From Ignavibacteriaceae bacterium (GTDB lineage: Bacteria; Bacteroidota; Ignavibacteria; Ignavibacteriales; Ignavibacteriaceae): DNA of 59,090 nucleotides. This document shows positions 26,474-34,283 of the stretch, piece by piece (positions within the stretch are counted from its first letter, which is position 1; each line of letters starts with the position of its first letter). The translations under genes were made by a program, and so were the position numbers. A model generated the notes under the pieces. That model saw only the letters and a list, made by a program, of their open reading frames with translations, was not told the DNA's origin and made no database searches. The stretch lies in assembly GCA_013360295.1 (NCBI GenBank), contig JABWCL010000029.1, positions 1 through 59,090 on the forward strand, written 5' to 3'.

Positions 26474-27733
26474 TTATAGTTCGTTGTTATATACTTTTAG
26501 TCTCGGTTCTCTGAACCAGGCTTTTTTCATCTCACTTTTTTTAACCTTATCAGTAAGATTAATGTATTTTTTCAGCATTTTAAAATCAGTGTGCCCGGTG
26601 ATCTTCATTAACGTTTCCGGTCTCATACCTTGTTCAAGTGATAGCGTTACAAAAGTTCGGCGGGCTGTGTGTGTGCCGATATTTTCATATTTCGGCTTTG
26701 TGGTCTCAATCCGTTCCGCGCCTCTGTATCTTACTGTTTTTATCGGTTCATCGAATCCAAGAATTTTACAAAGTTCCTTTATATAAACGTTCATTTTTTG
26801 GTTTGATATGCTGGGTAAAGGTTTCCGTTCCCCTTTGTGCCTGTCAAGGATTTCAAGGGCGTAATCATTCAGGGGAATTTCTATCAGTGTTTCCGTTTTA
26901 ATGGTTCTGCAATACCAGGCATCACCCTTTATATCTTCAGCCTTGATTTGCGAAACATCGGAATAACGGGCACCTGTGAAACAGGCAAAGCAAAAAGTAT
27001 CACGGACATTGGAAAGTTTTTTATTCCCGGATAAATCCGCCCCAAACATCAATTCTAATTCTTCACGGGTTAAATGTATAATTTCTGTTTCAGCCATTGA
27101 TTTTTTACGGCGGAATCTTTTATAATCAAGTTTAGTATTTAGGTTCCTGTCAGTAGCCCAGTTTAAAAATATCTTAAAGATTCCGATAAGCTTATGGGCT
27201 GAATTATTAATTAATCCTCGATCTTCAATTAAGTACTGAAGAAATTTTTCAATGAATAAAACATCAATAGAGAAAAAACTTATCGGTTTTCGTATTTTGA
27301 TTTCAAACCTCTGTAAGTGGCTTTTTAATACTTGAAATTTCTTAATAGTTTGTGGCTTTATTTGTGTGCGCTGTGTCTGAATATAGGTATCAATGTAATC
27401 AAATAAAGATTTATCAGGCTGGGGATCGAAGTAATTTTTAACAGCGGTGATAAATTCATCGGGGGTAATGGCAGTGTTATCATTTACCATATTCCTGTAA
27501 AGTTCTGTAATATGCTTTTTTATCCCGTCAAGGCGTTCGTTCAGTTCAAAGGCTCCCGCGCTGCTTGCTTTAGCCCTCTGCGTTTTCGGGTTCCAATGCT
27601 TAGGGTTTACTCTTTCACGGGTATTAATCCGGTAAAGCTTATTCTTCACAAGGCGGGTAACGTGAAGATAAATTGGCTGGTCTTGAAGAACCGTTTTCGG
27701 TTTGGTCTCAATATAAAAATTCAGTGTAATCAT
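26474..27733 (-). CDS. Tyrosine recombinase (integrase) of the element
   Basis: Catalyses site-specific insertion at the ssrA 3' end. The 419 residues show the Bacteroidota-type order. First comes an N-terminal arm-binding domain (about 1-85, with PIYLHVTRL and NPKHWN), then a SAM-like core-binding domain (about 105-205), then the catalytic domain. The visible catalytic residues are R256 (FTGARYSD), H355 and R358 (HTARR), H381 (GHTD) and Y390 (KKYINL). All key residues are intact. The gene ends the element next to attR, with its promoter region in the 218 bases between. Confidence 0.95.
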   Translation of the reverse strand: MITLNFYIETKPKTVLQDQPIYLHVTRLVKNKLYRINTRERVNPKHWNPKTQRAKASSAGAFELNERLDGIKKHITELYRNMVNDNTAITPDEFITAVKNYFDPQPDKSLFDYIDTYIQTQRTQIKPQTIKKFQVLKSHLQRFEIKIRKPISFFSIDVLFIEKFLQYLIEDRGLINNSAHKLIGIFKIFLNWATDRNLNTKLDYKRFRRKKSMAETEIIHLTREELELMFGADLSGNKKLSNVRDTFCFACFTGARYSDVSQIKAEDIKGDAWYCRTIKTETLIEIPLNDYALEILDRHKGERKPLPSISNQKMNVYIKELCKILGFDEPIKTVRYRGAERIETTKPKYENIGTHTARRTFVTLSLEQGMRPETLMKITGHTDFKMLKKYINLTDKVKKSEMKKAWFREPRLKVYNNEL

Positions 27734-27801
27734 ATCGTTTGCCTAAAATATTTAAGGTTATAGTTCAGAAAAAAATGAACCTTCATTTCAAATATAAGAA
27801 C

Positions 27802-27824
27802 TTTCGTATAGGATTCGTATAAAA
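27802..27824 (+). repeat. Right arm-type repeat, two TTCGTAT boxes
   Basis: TTCGTAT occurs at 27803-27809 and 27814-27820, 11 bases apart and followed by AAAA. It matches the left block (20724-20746) at 20 of 23 positions and lies in the same orientation on the plus strand, between the integrase start and attR. Confidence 0.7.
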
Positions 27825-27951
27825 AAATGAAATTTATTTTAACTTACTTTAAGTTTGAAGTATTGTTTAGTGGGTGATATTATATTCTTTTATAAGGGGT
27901 TACGGGATTTCTTGGTTAAGATAGGTAAAATAAAATTTGATTAAAATCACA

Positions 27952-27975
27952 GGGTTCGACTCCCGCCACCTCCAC
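27952..27975 (+). repeat. Right attachment site (attR), 24-bp core
   Basis: Perfect copy of the 24 bases at 20646-20669 (tmRNA T-arm and acceptor end). No other tmRNA sequence is beside it, so it is the orphan side of the insertion. Confidence 0.95.
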
Positions 27976-28236
27976 TAGTTTTAATCAACTCTTTTTGAGC
28001 AAGAACAAGAATATGCTTAAACTATTAAGCGAACTTATAATGTTTTAGCATATTTTTCTATCGCTATCCCCGGAATTAAACTCTTCACAAACAAATAATT
28101 TCCATTAAATCCGTGAAATAACTCAAGCGATTTAGTTGATGCAAAAATTTATTACATTTACTGGAGTGTAATAACGCGATTTAGTAGAGTTTTTGCAGTA
28201 GTAGAGTGCTTTGTAGTTCCGGGAATAACTTTAATT

Positions 28237-28665
28237 TCAATAATTAATCTTAATATCCTTCGGGTGGCAGCTTGCGCAGTTGGACTGCTCAAGAAACTCC
28301 TTGAATGGGCGTTTTATCGGCATCTGGGTCATAACACTGTGTTTAATCAGCCTGCCAAGTAGTTCATTGTCAATATTCATAGGGATGGTGACCGCCTCAT
28401 CCGAACCCTCCTGGGTTACAACAATCAGCGGGACATTCCCGGTTTGTTCTGCCTTTTCAACTTCTTTGAGATAAATTGTGTCGCTCTGACGGACTAAACT
28501 ATCCGTTGTATAAGGGTACCAGGCGATTTTCATATTGACCGGTTTGTGGAATTTTACAGGCGCTTCGGTATCAATGACCCTTGCGGCATCTTTAACCGCG
28601 ACTTTTTTTGAGGCGGTACAGCCTGCCAGGAGAAGTAAAGCGATGATAAGAAACAAGTTTTTCAT
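28237..28665 (-). CDS. Small lipoprotein with one c-type heme motif
   Basis: 142 residues from the ATG at 28665. The frame runs on to 28824, but the internal MKNLFLIIALLLLAGC is a clear lipoprotein signal, with the lipobox LLAGC. The mature protein ends in SNCASCHPKDIKINY, a single CxxCH close to the C-terminus, so it is probably a monoheme lipoprotein in the periplasm or outer membrane. No wider family recognised. It lies on the same strand as the multiheme cluster, but 4 kb downstream and beyond other genes. Confidence 0.75.
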   Translation of the reverse strand: MKNLFLIIALLLLAGCTASKKVAVKDAARVIDTEAPVKFHKPVNMKIAWYPYTTDSLVRQSDTIYLKEVEKAEQTGNVPLIVVTQEGSDEAVTIPMNIDNELLGRLIKHSVMTQMPIKRPFKEFLEQSNCASCHPKDIKINY

Positions 28666-28810
28666 TCTAAATCCATTTGTTATATGTTCCAAAAACGCGG
28701 ATCCGTAACTGAATATGCAAAGCCGCAGGACGGTATCGCAGGAAAAAAATTTCCTGACTGTAAATGTAGGCAAAATAAAACTGAATTTCCACCAAAAGTA
28801 CTTTAAAATA

Positions 28811-28838
28811 AAAAACCCCCGCAATAATACGGGGGTTA
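28811..28838 (-). terminator. Rho-independent terminator (minus strand)
   Basis: AACCCCCG (28814-28821) pairs perfectly with CGGGGGTT (28830-28837). On the minus strand it is followed by a T-run. It lies just after the stop of the FG-GAP sorted protein. Confidence 0.88.
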
Positions 28839-28859
28839 TTAATCTCCGAGGGAGAAAAA

Positions 28860-30704
28860 TTACTTGAGGAGAGACATCTTTACTGATTTCATAAAGTTGC
28901 CAAATCTCATTTCGGCAATGTAAGTACCGCTTGCAACTTTCGAACCGCTGTTTGAAGTTCCATCCCAGGTTACTTCATAAGCGCCCTTGGCTACCATCTC
29001 ATTGTTAACCAATGTTTTTACTTTGTTGCCTAAAACGTCATAGATCGCGATTGAGATCTGTTTATCAACAGGAACGGTGAATCTTAGTGTTGTTGAAGGG
29101 TTGAACGGATTCGGGTAATTCTGTTCCAGGTTGAAATCATCCGGTGTTATCCAGCTGAGTTCTTTTTCTTCGAGTCCGGTTATAGTTGATTCAAAAACGC
29201 GTACACTTAAGACCTCAGCGTTTTTAACTTTAAAACTGTCAGTAAGAACATATACACTTGTACCTGAGTTCCAGGTATATTTTTTAACCAGCATTGAATC
29301 ATAAACGCTCTGGTAGGAGGCAGCGATTTCGATGCGTCCGTTGTTGTCCGAATCAAAGGTCCCGGTCATTTTGGAAATAAAAGGGCTTTCAGTTCCGATT
29401 GTATCAATCGTTCCGGCTGAATCATAGATAGCAATTGAATTCCACTGGTATGGAGTTCTTCCGGTATAATACAGTGTATTTGTGTAACTATTGCTATCGA
29501 GAAGGCTTCCAGTCCCTTTATACTCAACTGCCATAACGTTGAACCCGTTACCGCCGCCGAGGAGAATTTCAGTCTTTCCGTTTCCGTTAAGATCTGCCGC
29601 GCCGATGCCCCAGAATGATCCGACATCAAGGCCTGCTGCAGTCCATGCTGATGAGGAGATAATAGCAGTTTTTGTGGAGTCCCAGATATATACTGTTGAA
29701 TCCGCTGGACCGAAGTCAGACAATGCAAGAGCATAATTCATGGTTGTACCGCCATATAAGATACCAGCAATTTCATCAGAGCCGTCGCCGTCAACATCTA
29801 CAGCCTGGATACCCATATATGGAACGTGGTCACCAAGAGTATATCTGAACATTTCTTTATAAAATCCGGGGATAGTTGGGTCTGGGTATTGATAGGAGTC
29901 GGTTCCGAGAGGTTTAATTGACCACATTCCCCAGAAATTCCAGTGAATGTTCACGATCTCTTTCCTTCCGGCGCCATCAAGGTTTGCGGGTATTGAATGC
30001 CAGTGGGAGACAGAGAATGTATTGCTGTTTCCGGGGACAACCGTCGGGTCGCCGCCTTCAAGGGTCCAGCCTGCAAATCCGGGGAAAGTACCAAATACGC
30101 CTAATACATAAACACCGTGGTTACGGTTAGACATGATAAGTTCGTCCGAGCCGTCGCCGTCAAAATCATAAACCATAGCCACTTCGCGGTTGGTTCTGAA
30201 GTTACCGAGACCCTGAGCGGCAAAGTAATTATTAGCGAGTGTAAAAGCAGGAACGGTACCGTAGTCATTGTCTGCGCCAGAATGTTCGAAAACCTGCACT
30301 TCGAAATCAGCGGTTCCGGTTGAGAGCGGGAAAACAATTTCCATATTACCGTCACCGTCGAGGTCGCCGGTTCTTACCCATCTTGGGGTACTGCCGCTGG
30401 ATGTTCCAACGGGACGTGTTGGTGATGACCAGACGAGTTCAAGAGTATTTGCATTTGCAAATTCAAAAACGTGAACGCGTCCGCCGTTTGTATAATCTGT
30501 GGTAACTAATTCTTTCTTACCGTCTTTATCAAGATCGCCAGCAAACCATACTGATCTCATACCTTTATCATTCGAGTATGGGCGCACAGAATCCGCGCCG
30601 GTAAGATTTGCTAAATTGAACGCGGTTTTTACTCCAACCGGTTGACTGAGTAGCGACGCGCTCCAAACGAAAATCAGAGCGGCTGCCAGTAACATTTTTT
30701 TCAT
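28860..30704 (-). CDS. Secreted FG-GAP/VCBS repeat protein with type IX sorting domain
   Basis: A 614-residue exported protein. The signal peptide ends near SLLSQP. Repeated calcium-binding loops of the FG-GAP type (DLDKDGKKELV, DLDGDGNMEIV, DFDGDGSDELI, DVDGDGSDEIA, DLNGNGKTEIL, DSDNNGRIEIA) build an integrin-like propeller. The C-terminal 85 residues are a type A sorting domain (QNYPNPFNPSTTL, then a terminal MSLLK). It is probably surface-anchored and may bind polymers or act in adhesion. GGAG lies 6 bases before the ATG. A terminator follows. Confidence 0.9.
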   Translation of the reverse strand: MKKMLLAAALIFVWSASLLSQPVGVKTAFNLANLTGADSVRPYSNDKGMRSVWFAGDLDKDGKKELVTTDYTNGGRVHVFEFANANTLELVWSSPTRPVGTSSGSTPRWVRTGDLDGDGNMEIVFPLSTGTADFEVQVFEHSGADNDYGTVPAFTLANNYFAAQGLGNFRTNREVAMVYDFDGDGSDELIMSNRNHGVYVLGVFGTFPGFAGWTLEGGDPTVVPGNSNTFSVSHWHSIPANLDGAGRKEIVNIHWNFWGMWSIKPLGTDSYQYPDPTIPGFYKEMFRYTLGDHVPYMGIQAVDVDGDGSDEIAGILYGGTTMNYALALSDFGPADSTVYIWDSTKTAIISSSAWTAAGLDVGSFWGIGAADLNGNGKTEILLGGGNGFNVMAVEYKGTGSLLDSNSYTNTLYYTGRTPYQWNSIAIYDSAGTIDTIGTESPFISKMTGTFDSDNNGRIEIAASYQSVYDSMLVKKYTWNSGTSVYVLTDSFKVKNAEVLSVRVFESTITGLEEKELSWITPDDFNLEQNYPNPFNPSTTLRFTVPVDKQISIAIYDVLGNKVKTLVNNEMVAKGAYEVTWDGTSNSGSKVASGTYIAEMRFGNFMKSVKMSLLK

Positions 30705-30734
30705 TAGTACTCCGTATATATTGATAAGATAAAA

Positions 30735-31421
30735 TTACTCAACCTGAACCAGATATTTATCTACGTCCCGGCTGAATGGTGATTTTTGGTAATCTCTTTT
30801 AATAGTCTGAAATAATTCTTTTGCATCTTCGTTCTTGCCGATTTTGATATAGTTAATACCGGCGAAGAGCATATACTGTGGATTGAGCACAGTCTCGGGG
30901 GAAACAGAAGAAGCCTTCAGGTAATACTCAATTGATTTTTCAGTTTCATTTTTAGCCTCGTAGCAGGCCGCCATTCCCGCGAATGCGGTTGCTTTAAGGA
31001 GGTCGCTGTTTCCGCTGTAATCGTCATAAGCCTCAAGGGCTTCATCAAATTTCCCCAGGTTGTAGTAGGAATTAGCAAGATATATTTTAGCGGTTTCGCC
31101 GTTTTTCGATGAACCGTAATCCTCAACTAATTTTTTCAAACCAACAATATTCGCCGCCTGGTTACCGTCAATTGCTTCCTGAAACTGTCCGGCGTCGTAA
31201 ATTTTCATAACACGGGCAAGTTTTAAGTTAGCTTCCTCGTTGTCAATGTTATTGTAATAACTCATCAGGTAATAGCCGCCGATGACCACCGCAACAGCAA
31301 TTGCGCCGATCATAATTTGCCGCTGGTACTGATTATACATACTTACCGCCTTATAATAAAAAGTTACAAGGCGATCCTCTTTAATTTCTTTCCTTGTAAT
31401 TTTCTTTTTTTCTCTGATCAT
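30735..31421 (-). CDS. Membrane-anchored TPR protein (YfgM-like)
   Basis: A 228-residue protein: a basic cytoplasmic N-terminus (IREKKKITRKEIKEDRLV), one membrane segment (IMIGAIAVAVVIGGYYLMSYY, about 37-57) and a periplasmic TPR domain (KIYLANSYYNLGKFDEALEAYDDY, then AGMAACYEAKNETEKSIEYYLKAS). The plan resembles YfgM/TPR_21 proteins associated with the secretion machinery. It lies 30 bases upstream of the FG-GAP gene and could be co-transcribed with it. AAGG lies upstream of the ATG. Confidence 0.8.
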   Translation of the reverse strand: MIREKKKITRKEIKEDRLVTFYYKAVSMYNQYQRQIMIGAIAVAVVIGGYYLMSYYNNIDNEEANLKLARVMKIYDAGQFQEAIDGNQAANIVGLKKLVEDYGSSKNGETAKIYLANSYYNLGKFDEALEAYDDYSGNSDLLKATAFAGMAACYEAKNETEKSIEYYLKASSVSPETVLNPQYMLFAGINYIKIGKNEDAKELFQTIKRDYQKSPFSRDVDKYLVQVE

Positions 31422-31446
31422 TAAGAACCTTTCATAATTATAAAAT

Positions 31447-32514
31447 TCAATTTACTCTGATATGATTTGAAAAAATCCATGCTTTGTTATGTTTATATAC
31501 CTCAACCCTGTATACTCCCGGCTCCTGAAGTTCGAAAACAGCTTCATCTGACTTGGTAATGTCAGTGACTTCGCCGTTACGAATAAGCTTAACCGTACAT
31601 TCCGGACCTGGTATCCTGACGACGAATTGAAGGTTTTCTCTGAATTCCAGTTCACTGCCCTGTCCCCAGGTATTAAAAGCAGGATCTTTAACAAAGAAAC
31701 GGAAACCCTTCGCGTCACCGTGGTAGTAATTTGAGACGAAGCATTTTCCCTGCTTTAGTGCAGCTAATATCAGTTCTTCAGTTTTGCGGATTCCTTCAGG
31801 GGATGAAGAAATCTCAATTTTTTCATCCAATAAGATATGAGTTCTGACAGACTTGAACAAGACTTTATAAGGAAAAACCTCGACTTCAAAAAAGCCTAAA
31901 AGGTTAATCTTATGGGCGTGGGCATCGACTCCGCCGATGCCGATAACTTTCCGGCTCTGGTTCAGTTTATCCCACCTTGCGAGGGTTTCGGGCGGTGGGC
32001 CCTGGATAGTCCGGAGAGGGTGCATAAAAGCCTGGTATTTGTTTTCCTCGGTCAGGTTCTCCATCCACTCGGACATATGGTTCCAGATCTCAATACCGGT
32101 AAAGCCGGTACAGTCCCAGTCCACCCACGGGTAAGGTGGGTGCTCTTTCATCTGGTTCCGTTTTTCATCTGGATGGGCAATAAAACCGATTCCGCCCATC
32201 TCGTTTACTTTATTGATATAATCCTGGGGCGGGAGTCTGGTGGAAATAACTTTATCAATACCGAGAGCCAGGTAATGATTCCTGTTATCCTTATCATTAA
32301 TTTCACATCCGACCATAAAGTAGGTCTTATCATAAAACTTCTGATAACCTTCATCGCGGGCGCGGAGGGTGTTATGATCGGTAAGAATTATGAAATCGAG
32401 TTCGCACTCTGCAGCAATTGAGGCAATCTGATCTACTTCACCGGATCCATCCGAAAACACCGAATGCAGATGTATAACTCCAACGTATTCTATTGTCTTA
32501 GGCATAATATACAT
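31447..32514 (-). CDS. PHP-domain metal-dependent phosphoesterase-like protein
   Basis: A 355-residue cytoplasmic protein. The PHP fold is shown by HLHSVFSDGSGEVDQI near the N-terminus, LTDHNTLRARDEG, FIAHPDEKRN and GGVDAHAHKI, which together give the usual His/Asp metal ligands. The last 100 residues form a beta-rich appended domain (EFRENLQFVVRIPGPECTVKLI) seen in PHP proteins of this type. The substrate is not known. An in-frame ATG at 32505 is an alternative start. Confidence 0.85.
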   Translation of the reverse strand: MYIMPKTIEYVGVIHLHSVFSDGSGEVDQIASIAAECELDFIILTDHNTLRARDEGYQKFYDKTYFMVGCEINDKDNRNHYLALGIDKVISTRLPPQDYINKVNEMGGIGFIAHPDEKRNQMKEHPPYPWVDWDCTGFTGIEIWNHMSEWMENLTEENKYQAFMHPLRTIQGPPPETLARWDKLNQSRKVIGIGGVDAHAHKINLLGFFEVEVFPYKVLFKSVRTHILLDEKIEISSSPEGIRKTEELILAALKQGKCFVSNYYHGDAKGFRFFVKDPAFNTWGQGSELEFRENLQFVVRIPGPECTVKLIRNGEVTDITKSDEAVFELQEPGVYRVEVYKHNKAWIFSNHIRVN

Positions 32515-32660
32515 CTCAATATATTACATAAATGCCTTTTATTCAATGCCTTTTCAAAGTTATGTGATAAAAGTCGTCCTGAAGTCAGCAATCAGATTGT
32601 GCGGCTGAACGCAGACATATGCAGGCGCAGGATAACACCGTAACCTGGTTTTGAATAAAA

Positions 32661-34280
32661 CTAGAATCTCACGGTGAGATCAATGAATAACCGGTTCTGG
32701 GTTATAGCCCGGTCCGAGACTCTTTCAAAATTTAAGCCTGCACTTAATTTCCTGCTGAAGGAATAATAAGCATCGGCAGAATAAACGTGCTGCTCAAGCC
32801 GGTAATTGCTTTTAAGAAAATGATAATTGTAATATTTGTAACCGGCAGATATATCGATAAGCGCGAATAAATTTTTAACCAGGTTCAGGCCGGCGCTGTA
32901 GCCAGAGGAAAAACTATTTGTAAGCCTGGTATAGGAAACGGAGGGGCTTGCTTCCAGATAGGGGAGTGAGAAGTAATTAACGTTAACACCGAAATTCAGA
33001 TTTGGCTTTGCATCGCTCTTCTGACTGCGGAATGAATTATTAAGCCCTATCGTTAGCCCCCTGACCGGACGAATCACCAGGTTGAGCCTGATTCCGCGGC
33101 GGAGTTCATTGATAATGATACTGTCGAGGAAACTTTTATACGTTTCATAGTAGATTACGTTTCTTCTGGCGTCGTAAGAGATGCCGGCGGAAAAGAAGTG
33201 AGCAGGAGAATACCGAAGAGAAGTATTCAGGCTCGTGAGTGTGAACCCGGAGGACTCCACACCGCTTTCTTTTTTGTAAAGGTCAAACTCCGATGAAAAG
33301 AAAAAGTATAACCTGTGAGTAAAGTTTATCATATTCTGATAATAGAAAAACCTTCTGTCAATTTCGGATTTGTTCATCTGCTGAAATACACCGGCGCTTT
33401 GCTGAGTAGTTGCAATCCCAATAGTATCAGGACGGCTGACGAAGAATCCAAACTGCATAAGAGATGAATTGTAGCCGTAGTAACTGTAATCCGGACGCGA
33501 TCCCGCGACAACCCCGGCTTTAAACTGTGAAAATATTCCGGCAGCGATAACACCATCCACCGGGCCAAGGCTAGACAATTCATTGCTTTGAAATCTTCCG
33601 AGCCTTAGTTCATACTGCCCGCCGGGACTGTAAGCAAAATTGAAGTTGTAGATTTTCAGGTTCTCAAAAAACGGTTTATCCTGCTTAAAGAAAGACCTTG
33701 AGGTATATGTATAATTTGAGTAAGTCTGAAAATCGATACCGCTGTTCGCCAGGTTGTACAAATTGTACGAGAGAGTATATCGCCACCTCTGCCATCCCCT
33801 GGAGGAAATATCACCGGAATTAAAATCAGAGGAGGACTGAACAGAAAACCTGCCATTATTTTTAAGTGTGCGTCCGGAAATTGACCTGTCGCTGGGTGAA
33901 AATTCCGTCTTCTTCAAAGAGTCTTTTCCTTCAACCGGTTCTTTGGTGCGTGTTGTATCATAAACAATTAGATTATCAGTTAACGGAAACGCGAAAACCT
34001 TCATTCCGCGTGCGGGAGAGAATGATCCGATCTTTTCTCCAGCCACAGAGCGTGTCGAAATAAAACGTACCAGGATCGCCGGCACGCCGACGCCTTTGTC
34101 AACAGCGAAAATAGTATCGCCTGTCCGAATTCCCGCGGTTGAAGGAAACTCAACGTAGATATTTTGTGAGGAGAAATAAGTTATTATTCCTTCGGCAGTA
34201 CTACGGGTTACCTGCGGAAGCAGGTTGCTGAAACTCAGGACAACGAGAAATACGGAAAACCTAATGATCGATCTACCCAT
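32661..34280 (-). CDS. Outer-membrane beta-barrel, candidate porin of a cytochrome conduit
   Basis: A 539-residue exported protein. After the signal peptide comes a small beta domain (about 25-110, with VEFPSTAGIRTGDTIFAV). A Ser/Lys-rich linker follows, and then about 380 residues of alternating aromatic strands (RWRYTLSYNLYNL, YELRLGRF, HRLYFFFSSEFDLY, IRLNLVIRPVRGLTIGLNNSF) that end in a terminal Phe (LFIDLTVRF), as barrels do. Its size would suit about 18-20 strands. It starts 3 bases after the 31-heme gene stops. By analogy with known porin-cytochrome complexes, it could sheathe the multiheme protein through the outer membrane. That role is inferred from position and fold only. Confidence 0.75.
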   Translation of the reverse strand: MGRSIIRFSVFLVVLSFSNLLPQVTRSTAEGIITYFSSQNIYVEFPSTAGIRTGDTIFAVDKGVGVPAILVRFISTRSVAGEKIGSFSPARGMKVFAFPLTDNLIVYDTTRTKEPVEGKDSLKKTEFSPSDRSISGRTLKNNGRFSVQSSSDFNSGDISSRGWQRWRYTLSYNLYNLANSGIDFQTYSNYTYTSRSFFKQDKPFFENLKIYNFNFAYSPGGQYELRLGRFQSNELSSLGPVDGVIAAGIFSQFKAGVVAGSRPDYSYYGYNSSLMQFGFFVSRPDTIGIATTQQSAGVFQQMNKSEIDRRFFYYQNMINFTHRLYFFFSSEFDLYKKESGVESSGFTLTSLNTSLRYSPAHFFSAGISYDARRNVIYYETYKSFLDSIIINELRRGIRLNLVIRPVRGLTIGLNNSFRSQKSDAKPNLNFGVNVNYFSLPYLEASPSVSYTRLTNSFSSGYSAGLNLVKNLFALIDISAGYKYYNYHFLKSNYRLEQHVYSADAYYSFSRKLSAGLNFERVSDRAITQNRLFIDLTVRF

Positions 34281-34283
34281 TAT

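Larger units (their letters stand above)
20646..27975. mobile_element. Integrative element inserted in the 3' end of ssrA
   Basis: A unit of about 7.3 kb bounded by a perfect 24-bp direct repeat (20646-20669 and 27952-27975) that copies the tmRNA T-arm and acceptor end. It carries a tyrosine recombinase beside the right end, an HTH protein, a DnaB-like helicase, a replication-initiation-like protein and five unknown genes, all on the minus strand. Capsid, terminase, portal, tail, relaxase and conjugation genes are absent. It therefore looks like a small phage satellite or an integrating plasmid-like element that depends on others for transfer. The interior looks more AT-rich than the flanks by eye. 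Confidence 0.93.
27734..28236. other. Integrase upstream region, attR and empty flank
   Basis: No gene. Bases 27734-27951 hold the arm-type repeat and presumably the integrase promoter. 27952-27975 is attR. The 260 bases beyond it are AT-rich chromosomal flank. They would have been the original sequence downstream of ssrA, and I see no clear terminator there. Confidence 0.5.

Noticed and set aside
20646-27975. Complete prophage
   Set aside because: No capsid, portal, terminase large subunit, tail or lysis gene is present, and the size is too small.
20646-27975. Conjugative or mobilisable element
   Set aside because: No relaxase or coupling protein is recognised; the replication genes are helicase and initiator-like instead.
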